Below, in pieces: positions 1 through 7,177 of a stretch of 11,703 bases of DNA (positions within the stretch are counted from its first letter, which is position 1; the number at the start of each line of letters is the position of its first letter). This DNA comes from Spirochaetales bacterium (lineage in GTDB: Bacteria; Spirochaetota; Spirochaetia; DTKZ01), in the NCBI GenBank assembly GCA_017998025.1, contig JAGODW010000021.1, positions 1-11,703 on the forward strand. The letters are read 5' to 3'. The notes beneath the pieces were generated by a model that saw nothing but the letters and a program-made list of their open reading frames with translations, did not search any database and was not told the DNA's origin. The translations under genes and the position numbers were made by a program.

Positions 1-3000
1 CGGTACTGCTAAACCGGGCCCCAACCCTCCATCGTTTGGGAATTCAAGCTTTTGAACCGGTTCTGGTGGATGGAAAGGCTATCAAACTCCATCCCCTTGT
101 ATGTCATGCTTACAATGCAGATTTCGACGGAGACCAGATGGCAGTTCATGTTCCCTTGACCCAGGCGGCTCAAATCGAATGCTGGACCCTAATGCTTTCT
201 GCAAAAAACCTCCTCAATCCTGCCAGTGGAAAACCCATCGTATTTCCTTCTCAGGACATGATTCTGGGAATCCATTACCTAACCCGGGAAAAAAAGGGAG
301 CGAAAGGGGAAGGGAAGCGGTATAGTTCGATTGAAGAAGTTATGATGGCGCTGGATGCGGGTTCCGTGGATTATTGGGCCCTTATTAAAGTCCCCATCAA
401 TGGTCAGGTAATTGAAACTACCCCGGGAAGGGTGATTTTTAACGAAGGGCTCCCGGTACAGATCGAATATATCAACCATGCACTGGGCGATAAGGAACTG
501 AAAACCCTGATAGCCAGAGTGTATGCGGAGAAGGGGCCCTATACCACCGTTCAACTGCTGGATTCGTTTAAAGAGCTGGGCTTTAAGCACGCAACGGTCT
601 TTGGTGCCACGATTGGAGTAGAGGATATTTTGATACCCGAATCCAAACGGGAGATGATAGAAAAAGCCAATGCGGAAGTTCGGGAAATCCAGGAACAATA
701 CCTCCATGGGCACATTACCCAGGAAGAGCGATACAACCGGGTTATAGAAGTTTGGTCGAAAACTAACGAAGAGCTTACCAATGAGCTGATGAATATCCTG
801 CAGAACGACCGGCAGGGCTTCAATCCCGTTTACATGATGGCAAACTCAGGAGCTCGAGGGTCCCGTAGCCAGATTCGGCAGTTGGCCGGGATGCGGGGAT
901 TGATGGCAAAACCTTCCGGGGAGATCATAGAACTTCCGATCCTTTCCAACTTTAAGGAAGGACTTTCTGTAATTGAGTTCTTTATTTCAACCAATGGGGC
1001 GCGGAAAGGGCTTGCCGATACGGCACTGAAGACAGCCGATGCCGGGTATTTGACCCGGCGGCTTGTAGATATCGCCCAGGATGTAGTGGTGAATGAAGAA
1101 GATTGTGGGACAATCAACGGATTAGAAATGCGGGCCTTAAAAGATGGAGAGGAAATCGTAGAGCCCCTCTCGGACCGAATCGAAGGCCGGTTTACCCTGG
1201 AGCGGGTGAAACACCCCATTACCGGGGAGATTATTGTTGATGTGAATGAACTGATCACCGATGAGATAGCGGAAGAAATTGAAGCGGCGGGAATCGAAAC
1301 GGTTCGCGTACGGACAGTTCTTACCTGTGAGTCCCGGTATGGAGTATGCCAGAAATGTTACGGAAGAAACCTTGCTACCAACCGGACGGTAGAGATAGGA
1401 GAGGCAGTGGGGATCATTGCAGCTCAATCGATCGGACAGCCCGGTACACAGCTCACCATGAGGACCTTCCATATAGGAGGGGCTGCTACTAAGGCATCCG
1501 AAGAGAATAAGATTTATCTCAAGTTTCCTGTGGTCGTAAAAGAAATTCGGGGGAATGTGGTAAAACTCCAGACCGGGGAAATGCTCTTTACCCGTAAAGG
1601 GCATGTAATTGTAAATCGGATTCTGGACTCGTATGAACTAAAACCTGAAGATACGTTGCTGTTACAGGATGGAGAAAAAGTTCTAAAGGGACAACCCTTA
1701 CTGAAGCATGGAGATCAAGAAATCCTTTCAAACCATAATGCCTATGTCCTGATGGGAAACGGTGGATCTGTGTTGTACTTGATTGCTCAGGATCAAAAGG
1801 TAGAAGTACGAAATGGAGCAACTCTCATGGTAAAACCGGGGGATGTGCTTCCAGCAGGGTATACTCTGGCATCGTTCGATCCCTTCAGTGAACCGATTAT
1901 TTCCGAATATGACGGCAAGGTAGAATTTGTCGATATTGTTCTGGGGACCACTCTGAAAGAGGAAATTAACGAAGATACGGGAAACATCGAAAAGAAAATT
2001 ACAGATTATACCACTGAATCTCTACAGCCCCGGATCCGTATTTTAGATAATAACGGTGAGGAAAAGGCTGTCTATTTTATTCCCGGATCAGCCTATCTGA
2101 ACGTAAATGACGGTGATACAATTAAAGCAGGGAAAACGCTGGCGAAACTTTTAAAGGAAAGCGTAAAAACCCGGGATATAACGGGAGGGTTGCCCAGAGT
2201 AGGTGAGTTGTTTGAAGCAAGAAAGCCAAAGAATGTTGCCGTGCTTGCCCAGGTATCTGGCATTGTGCGGTTTAAGAACATCGTAAAAGGCAAGAGGGTA
2301 ATTGCTGTTGAGGATCCGTATGGAAAGGAGTATAAGCATTTAGTGCCGATGGGTCGACACCTTCTTGTACGGGAAGGGGATACGGTCGAAGCTGGAGAGC
2401 AACTCTGTGACGGTAACATTGATCCGCATGATGTGTTGTTTGTGTTGGGGGAAAATGCCCTTCAACAGTTTATGATGAACGAAATCCAGGAAGTGTACCG
2501 TCTCCAGGGTGTCGGAATTAACGATAAACATATTGGTGTTATTATCCGGCAGATGATGCGGAAAGTTGAGATTGTCTCTGTAGGGGATACAAACTTTATT
2601 TTCGGTCAACAGGTAGACAAGTACAAATTCCATGAAGAAAACACAAAGGTCATACGGGAAGGGGGGCAGCCGGCTATTGCCCGACCTTTGCTCCTGGGTA
2701 TTACCCGGGCATCCCTAAACATTGATTCGTTCTTTTCTGCGGCCTCCTTCCAGGAAACCACACGAGTACTCACCAATGCCGCTATTGCCGGATCGGTTGA
2801 CTACCTGCGCGGGTTGAAAGAGAACGTAATAATCGGCCATCCGATTCCTGCCGGAACCGGGATGAAACGGTATCGGGCCCTTAAACTCTACGACGAGAAT
2901 GCTGAAGATCTCGATACAAAGATCCAGAAGATCCTCGAAGCAAAGAAAAAGGAAAAGGAAGAGGCGGAGACGATACGGCAGGAAGTAGTGCAGAACGTTC

Positions 3001-3044
3001 AGGAAGAAACTGAAGAAGATGAGTTTATCGATATGGATGATTAA
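1..3044 (+). CDS. rpoC: DNA-directed RNA polymerase subunit beta' (3' part; 5' end outside window)
   Basis: Large catalytic subunit of RNA polymerase. The reading frame is open from base 3 (first residues [11 protein letters not shown]), so the TTG at 36 is internal and the gene starts upstream; roughly 420 N-terminal residues are missing by comparison with E. coli. Visible landmarks: the catalytic Mg-binding NADFDGDQM loop (codons 114-137), the bridge helix beginning SGARGS (about 846), four zinc-site cysteines (codons 1104, 1326, 1347, 1356; spacing CX6CX2C for the last three), and the trigger loop with TMRTFHIGG (about 1458-1481). The second trigger-helix half, DITGGLPRV, begins only at 2175. 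The roughly 231 residues between are an SI3-type insertion, about 40 longer than in E. coli from memory. The C terminus is lysine-rich then acidic and stops with TAA. rpoB presumably lies just upstream. Confidence 0.99.
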   Translation, partial: VLLNRAPTLHRLGIQAFEPVLVDGKAIKLHPLVCHAYNADFDGDQMAVHVPLTQAAQIECWTLMLSAKNLLNPASGKPIVFPSQDMILGIHYLTREKKGAKGEGKRYSSIEEVMMALDAGSVDYWALIKVPINGQVIETTPGRVIFNEGLPVQIEYINHALGDKELKTLIARVYAEKGPYTTVQLLDSFKELGFKHATVFGATIGVEDILIPESKREMIEKANAEVREIQEQYLHGHITQEERYNRVIEVWSKTNEELTNELMNILQNDRQGFNPVYMMANSGARGSRSQIRQLAGMRGLMAKPSGEIIELPILSNFKEGLSVIEFFISTNGARKGLADTALKTADAGYLTRRLVDIAQDVVVNEEDCGTINGLEMRALKDGEEIVEPLSDRIEGRFTLERVKHPITGEIIVDVNELITDEIAEEIEAAGIETVRVRTVLTCESRYGVCQKCYGRNLATNRTVEIGEAVGIIAAQSIGQPGTQLTMRTFHIGGAATKASEENKIYLKFPVVVKEIRGNVVKLQTGEMLFTRKGHVIVNRILDSYELKPEDTLLLQDGEKVLKGQPLLKHGDQEILSNHNAYVLMGNGGSVLYLIAQDQKVEVRNGATLMVKPGDVLPAGYTLASFDPFSEPIISEYDGKVEFVDIVLGTTLKEEINEDTGNIEKKITDYTTESLQPRIRILDNNGEEKAVYFIPGSAYLNVNDGDTIKAGKTLAKLLKESVKTRDITGGLPRVGELFEARKPKNVAVLAQVSGIVRFKNIVKGKRVIAVEDPYGKEYKHLVPMGRHLLVREGDTVEAGEQLCDGNIDPHDVLFVLGENALQQFMMNEIQEVYRLQGVGINDKHIGVIIRQMMRKVEIVSVGDTNFIFGQQVDKYKFHEENTKVIREGGQPAIARPLLLGITRASLNIDSFFSAASFQETTRVLTNAAIAGSVDYLRGLKENVIIGHPIPAGTGMKRYRALKLYDENAEDLDTKIQKILEAKKKEKEEAETIRQEVVQNVQEETEEDEFIDMDD

Positions 3045-3054
3045 GCGGATTGTA

Positions 3055-3083
3055 TTGACATTTTATGAAACATTGGATAAAGT
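3055..3083 (+). promoter_or_regulatory. Predicted sigma-70-type promoter upstream of rpsL
   Basis: A perfect -35 box TTGACA (3055-3060) is followed by a 17-base spacer and a -10-like TAAAGT (3078-3083, four of six matches to TATAAT). It lies 11 bases after the rpoC stop and would start transcription near 3090, giving a leader of about 40 nt before rpsL. It would let rpsL-rpsG be transcribed independently of rpoBC. The -35 is excellent and the -10 mediocre, so activity is likely but unproven. Confidence 0.6.
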
Positions 3084-3131
3084 CCTGTTTCACTTGCAGG
3101 TTTTAAACTACATGAGGAGAAACGGTTAAGT

Positions 3132-3506
3132 ATGCCAACGATCAATCAACTGATACGGAAGGGGCGGCAGAGATCTCATTCTAAAACTAAGGCACCTGCC
3201 CTTCAGAGTTGTCCCCAGAAACGGGGAGTGTGTACCCGGGTAATGACCATTACCCCAAAGAAGCCGAACTCTGCTTTACGCAAAGTAGCCCGAGTACGGT
3301 TAGTAAACGGTATTGAAGTTACCGCCTACATTCCGGGAATCGGCCATAACCTGCAGGAGCATTCGGTTGTGCTTATTCGTGGGGGCCGGGTAAAGGATCT
3401 TCCGGGAGTACGGTACCATATCATCCGGGGTACGAAGGATGCCCTGGGCGTGGAAGATCGCAAGCGGGGCCGGTCTAAGTACGGCGCAAAACGGCCGAAG
3501 GCGTAG
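3132..3506 (+). CDS. rpsL: 30S ribosomal protein S12
   Basis: S12 sits at the decoding centre of the small subunit and monitors codon-anticodon pairing. The protein is 124 residues, the standard length, starting [12 protein letters not shown]. The conserved loops TPKKPNS (Lys43, Lys44 counting Met) and [10 protein letters not shown] (Lys88, Asp89) are intact. Lys43 and Lys88 are the wild-type residues at positions where substitutions give streptomycin resistance in other bacteria, and Asp89 is the residue methylthiolated by RimO where that enzyme exists. The ATG is preceded by AGGAG (3115-3119) at a rather long 12-base spacing; no other start fits the family N terminus. It is followed after 14 bases by rpsG and is probably transcribed from both the rpoBC operon and the promoter at 3055-3083. 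Confidence 0.99.
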   Translation: MPTINQLIRKGRQRSHSKTKAPALQSCPQKRGVCTRVMTITPKKPNSALRKVARVRLVNGIEVTAYIPGIGHNLQEHSVVLIRGGRVKDLPGVRYHIIRGTKDALGVEDRKRGRSKYGAKRPKA

Positions 3507-3520
3507 GAGAAAAAGAAGTT

Positions 3521-3991
3521 ATGGCACGACGGAAAGTTGCATCGAAAAGAATTACAATTCCCGATTCCCGGTATAATAATGTGGTGGTAGCTAAATTTAT
3601 CAGCCGCATGATGTTAAAAGGGAAGAAATCTATCGCTACACGACTTTTATATAAAGCTATAGAGTCTTTAAAGGACAAAACGGATAAAAGTGAGTTGGAA
3701 GTGTTTTTAAAAGCGGTAGACAATGTAAAGCCTCTGGTCGAGGTTAAGTCTCGGCGGGTTGGAGGGGCTACCTATCAGGTACCGGTTGAAATCCGCGAAT
3801 CCAGACGGGAAGCTTTAGCGATGCGGTGGATTATTTCAGGAGCGCGAGACCGTTCTGGAAAAAACTTTAATGAAAAATTAGCGGCTGAGTTACTGGATGC
3901 GTACAACAATACCGGTACAGCTATTAAAAAGAAAGAAGATACGCATAAAATGGCTGAAGCAAATAAAGCTTTTGCTCATTATCGATGGTAG
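3521..3991 (+). CDS. rpsG: 30S ribosomal protein S7
   Basis: S7 is a primary 16S rRNA-binding protein that nucleates assembly of the 30S head and lines the E site. The predicted protein has 156 residues, a usual length, with family landmarks MARRK at the start, the FI-MMLKGKK segment, the [10 protein letters not shown] loop and the C-terminal AFAHYRW. The Shine-Dalgarno AGGAG (3505-3509) overlaps the TAG stop of rpsL, consistent with coupled translation of S12 and S7. In E. coli S7 represses translation of the str mRNA; no equivalent site is evident in the short rpsL-rpsG spacer here. fusA does not follow; a 332-base non-coding stretch leads to tuf. Confidence 0.99.
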   Translation: MARRKVASKRITIPDSRYNNVVVAKFISRMMLKGKKSIATRLLYKAIESLKDKTDKSELEVFLKAVDNVKPLVEVKSRRVGGATYQVPVEIRESRREALAMRWIISGARDRSGKNFNEKLAAELLDAYNNTGTAIKKKEDTHKMAEANKAFAHYRW

Positions 3992-4018
3992 TTTTGGGGA
4001 TTATACAAAAATAGAAAA

Positions 4019-4037
4019 GAAGGTCTGCTTGACCTTC
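4019..4037. repeat. 7-bp inverted repeat overlapping the -35 box of the tuf promoter
   Basis: Arms GAAGGTC (4019-4025) and GACCTTC (4031-4037) flank a five-base centre. No T-run follows, so it is not a Rho-independent terminator for rpsG. Its right arm overlaps the -35 box (4029-4034), so it could be an operator or a chance palindrome. Confidence 0.55.
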
Positions 4038-4057
4038 CTGAAAGAATTATGTATAAT
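4029..4057 (+). promoter_or_regulatory. Predicted strong sigma-70-type promoter for tuf
   Basis: TTGACC (4029-4034, five of six consensus bases), a 17-base spacer and a perfect TATAAT (4052-4057). Transcription would start near 4064, about 260 bases upstream of the tuf ATG. It lies in the non-coding gap after rpsG, so tuf has a dedicated promoter in addition to read-through from upstream. This is the best promoter match I noticed in the window; the start site is inferred, not observed. Confidence 0.75.
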
Positions 4058-4103
4058 CTGCTCGCTGATTGTCCTTCGAGCCGTTTTGAACGGTAAGGCA
4101 GTG

Positions 4104-4140
4104 GGTTTCTGTGAAACCGTATACAGAGTTGGTATCGGTT
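4104..4140 (+). promoter_or_regulatory. Two mutually exclusive hairpins in the tuf leader
   Basis: Hairpin A pairs GGTTTC (4104-4109) with GAAACC (4113-4118) around TGT. Hairpin B pairs AACCG (4115-4119) plus ATAC (4121-4124) with GTAT (4132-4135) plus CGGTT (4136-4140), with one bulged T at 4120 and a seven-base loop. They share 4115-4118, so only one can form at a time. No U-tract follows either one, so a transcription attenuator is not supported. The pairing is visible; the switching is inferred. Confidence 0.35.
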
Positions 4141-4239
4141 ATTCCAGGAACGAGGTTGTGAAGAAAGGATAGGCGTCATTTTTTAGACTCACCTGGTATT
4201 CCATCTTCATGCACTGCGCAGGATTAATCGGAAAGGAAG

Positions 4240-4271
4240 GTACGGAAGGATCCTGTGGGGATTCGCCGTAC
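4240..4271 (+). promoter_or_regulatory. 12-bp imperfect stem-loop in the tuf leader
   Basis: GTACGG (4240-4245) pairs with CCGTAC (4266-4271). Inside that, GGATCC (4248-4253) pairs with GGATTC (4259-4264) with one G-U, leaving a TGTGG loop and a small AA/G internal loop. It is the strongest secondary structure I can see in the leader and has no U-run after it, so it is not a terminator. It could protect the mRNA, bind a regulator, or be incidental. Confidence 0.5.
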
Positions 4272-4289
4272 GAAATATACACAAGAAAA

Positions 4290-4308
4290 CTATTTTCAGT
4301 GAAAATAG
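4290..4308 (+). promoter_or_regulatory. 8-bp perfect hairpin directly upstream of the tuf ribosome binding site
   Basis: CTATTTTC (4290-4297) and GAAAATAG (4301-4308) are exact reverse complements around AGT. The purine-rich Shine-Dalgarno region starts at the very next base, 4309. The hairpin leaves the ribosome binding site single-stranded, so it may keep the site open or mark the 5' edge of the ribosome landing zone. Confidence 0.5.
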
Positions 4309-4318
4309 AGGAAGGAGG
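4309..4318 (+). promoter_or_regulatory. Strong tuf ribosome binding site
   Basis: The purine run AGGAAGGAGG contains a full AGGAGG (4313-4318) five bases before the tuf ATG at 4324. It is one of the best Shine-Dalgarno matches in the window, as expected for the most abundant cell protein, and it fixes the start. Confidence 0.85.
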
Positions 4319-4323
4319 CAGAG

Positions 4324-5514
4324 ATGGCCAAAGAAAAGTTTGAAAGGGCGAAACCACACATTAACGTTGGTACCATTGGTCATATTGACCATGGGAAAAC
4401 CACTTTAACAGCAGCAATCTCAATGTATTGCGCCAGGAATTACGGTGGGAAGGTAATGAAATATGATGATATTGATAACGCACCGGAAGAAGAAGCGCGT
4501 GGAATCACCATCAATACCCGCCATATCGAATATCAGACCGATAAACGGCACTATGCTCACGTGGACTGCCCCGGGCATGCTGACTATATCAAAAACATGA
4601 TAACGGGAGCCGCGCAGATGGATGGTGCCATCATCGTAGTATCGGCTACAGACGGCCCCATGGCGCAAACGAAAGAGCATATTCTTCTTGCACGGCAGGT
4701 AGGAGTACCAGCCTTGATCGTATTCATCAATAAGATCGATATGGTGGATGATCCGGATCTGATCGACCTGGTAGAAGAGGAAATGCGGGATCTTCTAAAG
4801 TTTTACAATTTCCCGGGAGATGAAATTCCCGTAATCCGGGGTGCCGCTTTCCCGGCCATGGAACATCCGGATGATCCCGAAAAGACAAAATGCATCAAGG
4901 AACTATTAGATGCGATGGATAGCTACTTTCCTCTCCCGCAACGGGATGTCGAGAAGCCATTCCTTATGCCTATTGAAGATGTTTTCTCTATCCAGGGACG
5001 CGGTACAGTCGTTACCGGCCGTGTGGATCGTGGGATTGTGAAGCTGAACGACGAAGTGGAAATCGTGGGAATCAGGGAAACCAAGAAGACCGTTGTTACC
5101 GGTATTGAAATGTTCAACAAATTATTGGATGAAGGGCAGGCTGGAGACAACATCGGATGTTTACTTCGCGGTATTGACAAAAAAGAAGTTGAACGGGGAC
5201 AGGTTTTGGCTAAGCCCGGATCTATCAAGCCGTACAAGAAGTTTAAGGGTACGATTTACGTGCTATCCAAAGAAGAAGGGGGAAGGCATTCTCCATTCTT
5301 TAGCGGGTATCGGCCTCAGTTCTATTTCCGTACCACGGATGTTACCGGTACCGTAGAGTTGAGCCCCGACAAACAAATGGTTATGCCTGGTGATAATACA
5401 GAAATAACTGTGGAGCTAATTTACCCTATAGCCATGGATAAAGGGCTCCGGTTTGCTATTCGGGAAGGTGGAAGAACTGTAGCCAGTGGCCAGGTAATTG
5501 ATATCATCGAGTAG
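4324..5514 (+). CDS. tuf: Translation elongation factor Tu
   Basis: EF-Tu is the GTPase that carries aminoacyl-tRNA to the ribosomal A site. The protein has 396 residues in the usual three domains (GTPase about 1-205, then two beta-barrels). Nucleotide motifs: P-loop GHIDHGKT (19-26), switch I RGITI with Thr62, DCPGH with catalytic His85, NKID (136-139). The G5 motif reads GAAF (173-176), where SAL or SAF is usual; other departures are Ala114 in GPMAQT (Pro is usual), Glu57 in EEEARG (Lys is usual) and Tyr367 in LIYPIAM (His is usual). The wording is closest in my memory to Treponema EF-Tu. It has its own promoter (4029-4057), leader, strong ribosome binding site and downstream terminator (5529-5566), and ends with TAG. 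fusA is not adjacent. Confidence 0.99.
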   Translation: MAKEKFERAKPHINVGTIGHIDHGKTTLTAAISMYCARNYGGKVMKYDDIDNAPEEEARGITINTRHIEYQTDKRHYAHVDCPGHADYIKNMITGAAQMDGAIIVVSATDGPMAQTKEHILLARQVGVPALIVFINKIDMVDDPDLIDLVEEEMRDLLKFYNFPGDEIPVIRGAAFPAMEHPDDPEKTKCIKELLDAMDSYFPLPQRDVEKPFLMPIEDVFSIQGRGTVVTGRVDRGIVKLNDEVEIVGIRETKKTVVTGIEMFNKLLDEGQAGDNIGCLLRGIDKKEVERGQVLAKPGSIKPYKKFKGTIYVLSKEEGGRHSPFFSGYRPQFYFRTTDVTGTVELSPDKQMVMPGDNTEITVELIYPIAMDKGLRFAIREGGRTVASGQVIDIIE

Positions 5515-5528
5515 CAGCAAGAGAAATA

Positions 5529-5566
5529 AAGCCTTGCCTCTTAAAAGATGGTAGGGCTTGTTTTTT
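5529..5566 (+). terminator. Rho-independent terminator between tuf and rpsJ
   Basis: The arms AAGCCTTGCC (5529-5538) and GGTAGGGCTT (5550-5559) form a continuous 10-bp stem including two G-U pairs. The 11-base loop can add three inner pairs. G5560 and then six T (5561-5566) follow. It starts 14 bases after the tuf stop. It should end a share of tuf transcripts. The rpsJ Shine-Dalgarno begins at the next base, leaving no room for a new promoter, so the S10 operon depends on read-through or on a promoter inside tuf, which I could not find. Confidence 0.85.
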
Positions 5567-5571
5567 GGAGG
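5567..5571 (+). promoter_or_regulatory. rpsJ ribosome binding site that decides the start
   Basis: GGAGG lies directly after the terminator T-run. Two ATG codons in tandem follow at 5573 and 5576. Spacing is one base to the first and four to the second, so 5576 is favoured. A TTG further upstream at 5558 lies inside the terminator stem and is rejected. Confidence 0.75.
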
Positions 5572-5575
5572 AATG

Positions 5576-5884
5576 ATGGTCAAGGACAGAATTCGAGTTC
5601 GGCTCCGTAGCTTCGATGTTGAGCTGATCGATCAGAGTGCTAAAGCAATTGTCCAAACAGTTCAGAAGGCAGGGGCTACCGTCTCGGGGCCTATACCGTT
5701 ACCGACTCGAATCAATAAATACACGGTGCTTCGTTCTCCCCATGTGAACAAGAAATCGAGGGAACAGTTCGAAATGCGAACCCATAAACGGCTAATCGAT
5801 ATTCTTTCACCAACCTCGGCCGTGATGGATGCGTTGATGAAGTTGGAGCTCCCTGCAGGTGTGGATGTAGAAATAAAGCAGTAG
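5576..5884 (+). CDS. rpsJ: 30S ribosomal protein S10
   Basis: S10 binds the 30S head and, with NusB, forms part of the antitermination complex in many bacteria. From ATG 5576 the protein is 102 residues (E. coli 103), starting [14 protein letters not shown], with the conserved GPIPLPTR loop, [19 protein letters not shown] and the C-terminal AGVDVEIKQ. The ATG at 5573 would add one Met with poor Shine-Dalgarno spacing. Two TAG stops stand in tandem (5882-5887). It is the first gene of the S10 operon and lies directly behind a terminator. The L4-binding leader known from E. coli has no room here, so autoregulation of that type is unlikely. Confidence 0.98.
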   Translation: MVKDRIRVRLRSFDVELIDQSAKAIVQTVQKAGATVSGPIPLPTRINKYTVLRSPHVNKKSREQFEMRTHKRLIDILSPTSAVMDALMKLELPAGVDVEIKQ

Positions 5885-5885
5885 T

Positions 5886-5890
5886 AGGGG
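5886..5890 (+). promoter_or_regulatory. rplC ribosome binding site that decides the start
   Basis: AGGGG ends one base before an ATG at 5891, too close to use, and six bases before the ATG at 5897. The second start also gives the family N terminus [12 protein letters not shown], so 5897 is chosen. Confidence 0.75.
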
Positions 5891-5896
5891 ATGACA

Positions 5897-6523
5897 ATGG
5901 TTGGTATTATTGGAAAGAAAGTTGGGATGACGCAGGTTTTCGACGAGAAAGGAATTCTGATCCCTGTGACAGTAATTCAGATAGAACCCAACTGGATTGT
6001 GGCAAAACGTACGGCAGAAAAAAATGGATATTCTGCTGTTGTGCTTGGTTCTGGTGAAGTAAAAGAAAACCGTCTTACAAAGCCATACAAGGGGCAATTC
6101 CCAGAAACCGTGAAACCGGTTCGGCACCTCATTGAAATCCGTGATTTTGATCTGGAAGGAGAAGTTGGCGCTCGCCTGGGGGTCGAAACATTGGAAGGAC
6201 TCTGGTACGTAGATATCAGGGGTACAACCAAAGGAAAAGGGTACCAGGGAGTTGTGAAGCGCTGGGGTTTTCATGGAGGAAGGGATACGCATGGATCTAA
6301 GTTTCACCGTGCCCATGGATCTACCGGACAAAATACCCAGCCAGCACATACGTTTCGCGGTGTGAAAATGGCAGGGAGAATGGGTGGTGCACAGCGCACT
6401 GTTCAGAATCTTAGAATTGTGAAAGTTGATCCGGAAAAACAAATTCTCCTGGTAAAAGGAGCTGTGCCTGGTACCGTAAACGGGATGGTAGTCGTTACGG
6501 CGGCAAAGAAGAGAGAGCTTTAG
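5897..6523 (+). CDS. rplC: 50S ribosomal protein L3
   Basis: L3 is an early-assembly 23S rRNA-binding protein that sends a long loop toward the peptidyl transferase centre. The protein has 208 residues (E. coli 209). Landmarks are the N-terminal [10 protein letters not shown], the central WGFHGG, the loop [10 protein letters not shown] with Gln145, MAGRMGG and the C-terminal LLVKGAVPG. Gln145 corresponds by position to the E. coli glutamine methylated by PrmB; many other bacteria lack Gln here, so the methylation may be conserved (inference). The nearby ATG at 5891 would add two residues but has no usable Shine-Dalgarno spacing. Ends TAG, nine bases before rplD. Confidence 0.99.
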   Translation: MVGIIGKKVGMTQVFDEKGILIPVTVIQIEPNWIVAKRTAEKNGYSAVVLGSGEVKENRLTKPYKGQFPETVKPVRHLIEIRDFDLEGEVGARLGVETLEGLWYVDIRGTTKGKGYQGVVKRWGFHGGRDTHGSKFHRAHGSTGQNTQPAHTFRGVKMAGRMGGAQRTVQNLRIVKVDPEKQILLVKGAVPGTVNGMVVVTAAKKREL

Positions 6524-6532
6524 GGGACTGAG

Positions 6533-7159
6533 ATGGAACAGAAAGTATATTCAATTACAGGACAAGAGTTGCGTACCATTGAACTTTCTGACTCGGTATT
6601 CAACACAGAGGTAAACGATGCCGTCATCTATTACGCTGTCGTAAATGAACAGGCAAATGCACGGGTGGGAACAGCCTCGACAAAAACCCGGGCTGAGGTA
6701 AAGGGAAGCAGCCGGAAACCCTGGAAACAAAAGGGTACGGGACGAGCACGAGCAGGTAGGAGAAGATCCCCTTTATGGGTAGGCGGAGGTATTGTATTCG
6801 GCCCCAAACCCAGAGACTATGGGTATATCCTTCCGAAGAAGGTGAAGCAGGCAGCATACCGTTCACTGTTAAGTTTGAAAGTAAAAGAACAAAAAATAAA
6901 GATTATTGAAGATTTTACCATAGATTCCGGAAAAACAAAGGATTTAATTTCTATCTTAAAGAACCTGGTTCCGGAAGAACGTTCTGTACTGATACTTAAA
7001 GATGATGATGGGATGCTTCGCCGTGCAGGATCAAATCTGCCGTGGCTTACGTTGCTATCGTATAATCGGCTGAATGCAAATGATCTATTTTACGGAAAGA
7101 ATATCTTGATCCTTGAAACAGCTGCACAGAATCTGAACAGCTTTTATGGTGAAGGATGA
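6533..7159 (+). CDS. rplD: 50S ribosomal protein L4
   Basis: L4 binds 23S rRNA, and its extended loop lines the polypeptide exit tunnel near the macrolide site. The protein has 208 residues, a usual length. The tunnel loop is recognisable as RKPWKQKGTGRARAG followed by SPLWVGGG and FGPKPRDY; the residues where macrolide-resistance changes occur in other species (Lys and Gly of KQKGTG) look wild type. The Shine-Dalgarno GGGGA overlaps or abuts the TAG of rplC. In E. coli L4 represses its operon at transcription and translation; no cognate leader is seen upstream of rpsJ here. Ends TGA. Confidence 0.99.
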   Translation: MEQKVYSITGQELRTIELSDSVFNTEVNDAVIYYAVVNEQANARVGTASTKTRAEVKGSSRKPWKQKGTGRARAGRRRSPLWVGGGIVFGPKPRDYGYILPKKVKQAAYRSLLSLKVKEQKIKIIEDFTIDSGKTKDLISILKNLVPEERSVLILKDDDGMLRRAGSNLPWLTLLSYNRLNANDLFYGKNILILETAAQNLNSFYGEG

Positions 7160-7177
7160 GGTTGTAGGAAGGAATGT

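Larger units (their letters stand above)
4064..4323 (+). promoter_or_regulatory. Long structured 5' leader of tuf (the only stretch over 300 bases without a gene is 3992-4323)
   Basis: This leader separates the inferred tuf start site from the tuf ATG. By eye it contains several complementary segments: 4073-4098 (weak), two mutually exclusive hairpins at 4104-4118 and 4115-4140, a long hairpin at 4240-4271, and an 8-bp hairpin at 4290-4308 next to the ribosome binding site. I found no tRNA-like T-loop motif, no convincing leader peptide, no intrinsic terminator (the T6 run at 4179-4184 has no stem before it), and no recognisable remnant of fusA. It matches no riboswitch class I know. A regulatory role is inference from length and structure alone. 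Confidence 0.45.

Noticed and set aside
36..38. TTG at 36 as the start of rpoC
   Set aside because: The frame is open upstream to base 3 and already encodes the conserved NRAPTLHR motif, so the gene begins outside the window.
3084..3104. Hairpin and T4 run between rpoC and rpsL as a terminator
   Set aside because: The stem is only four to five pairs (CCTG with CAGG), the T-run is short and breaks into AAA, and it coincides with the likely start site of the rpsL promoter.
3897..4172. Open frame of 91 codons running from inside rpsG into the tuf leader, and its internal GTG at 4101 as a possible 23-residue leader peptide
   Set aside because: The long version starts inside rpsG in another frame and resembles no family. 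The short version has only AAGG two bases upstream of GTG and no run of regulatory codons.
4179..4184. T6 run in the tuf leader as an attenuator terminator
   Set aside because: No stable stem ends directly before it; nearby complementary pieces give only three to five pairs.
4214..4221. 8-base palindrome CTGCGCAG in the tuf leader
   Set aside because: Short, isolated and not extended by flanking pairs; expected by chance at this length scale.
3992..4323. tRNA gene in the gap before tuf, as found next to tufB in some bacteria
   Set aside because: No T-loop motif, acceptor stem or CCA end could be found on either strand.
4209..4343. Small frame from ATG 4209 overlapping the tuf start
   Set aside because: No ribosome binding site, composition looks like non-coding sequence, and it crosses the tuf Shine-Dalgarno and ATG out of frame.
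5392..5397. GATAAT inside tuf as the -10 box of an rpsJ promoter
   Set aside because: No acceptable -35 box lies 16-18 bases upstream, and the codons are needed for EF-Tu.
5807..6442. 211-codon open frame on the reverse strand opposite rplC
   Set aside because: Shadow of a well-supported ribosomal protein gene; cysteine-, histidine- and phenylalanine-rich translation resembles no family and has no regulatory signals. The same holds for the other reverse-strand frames in the window.
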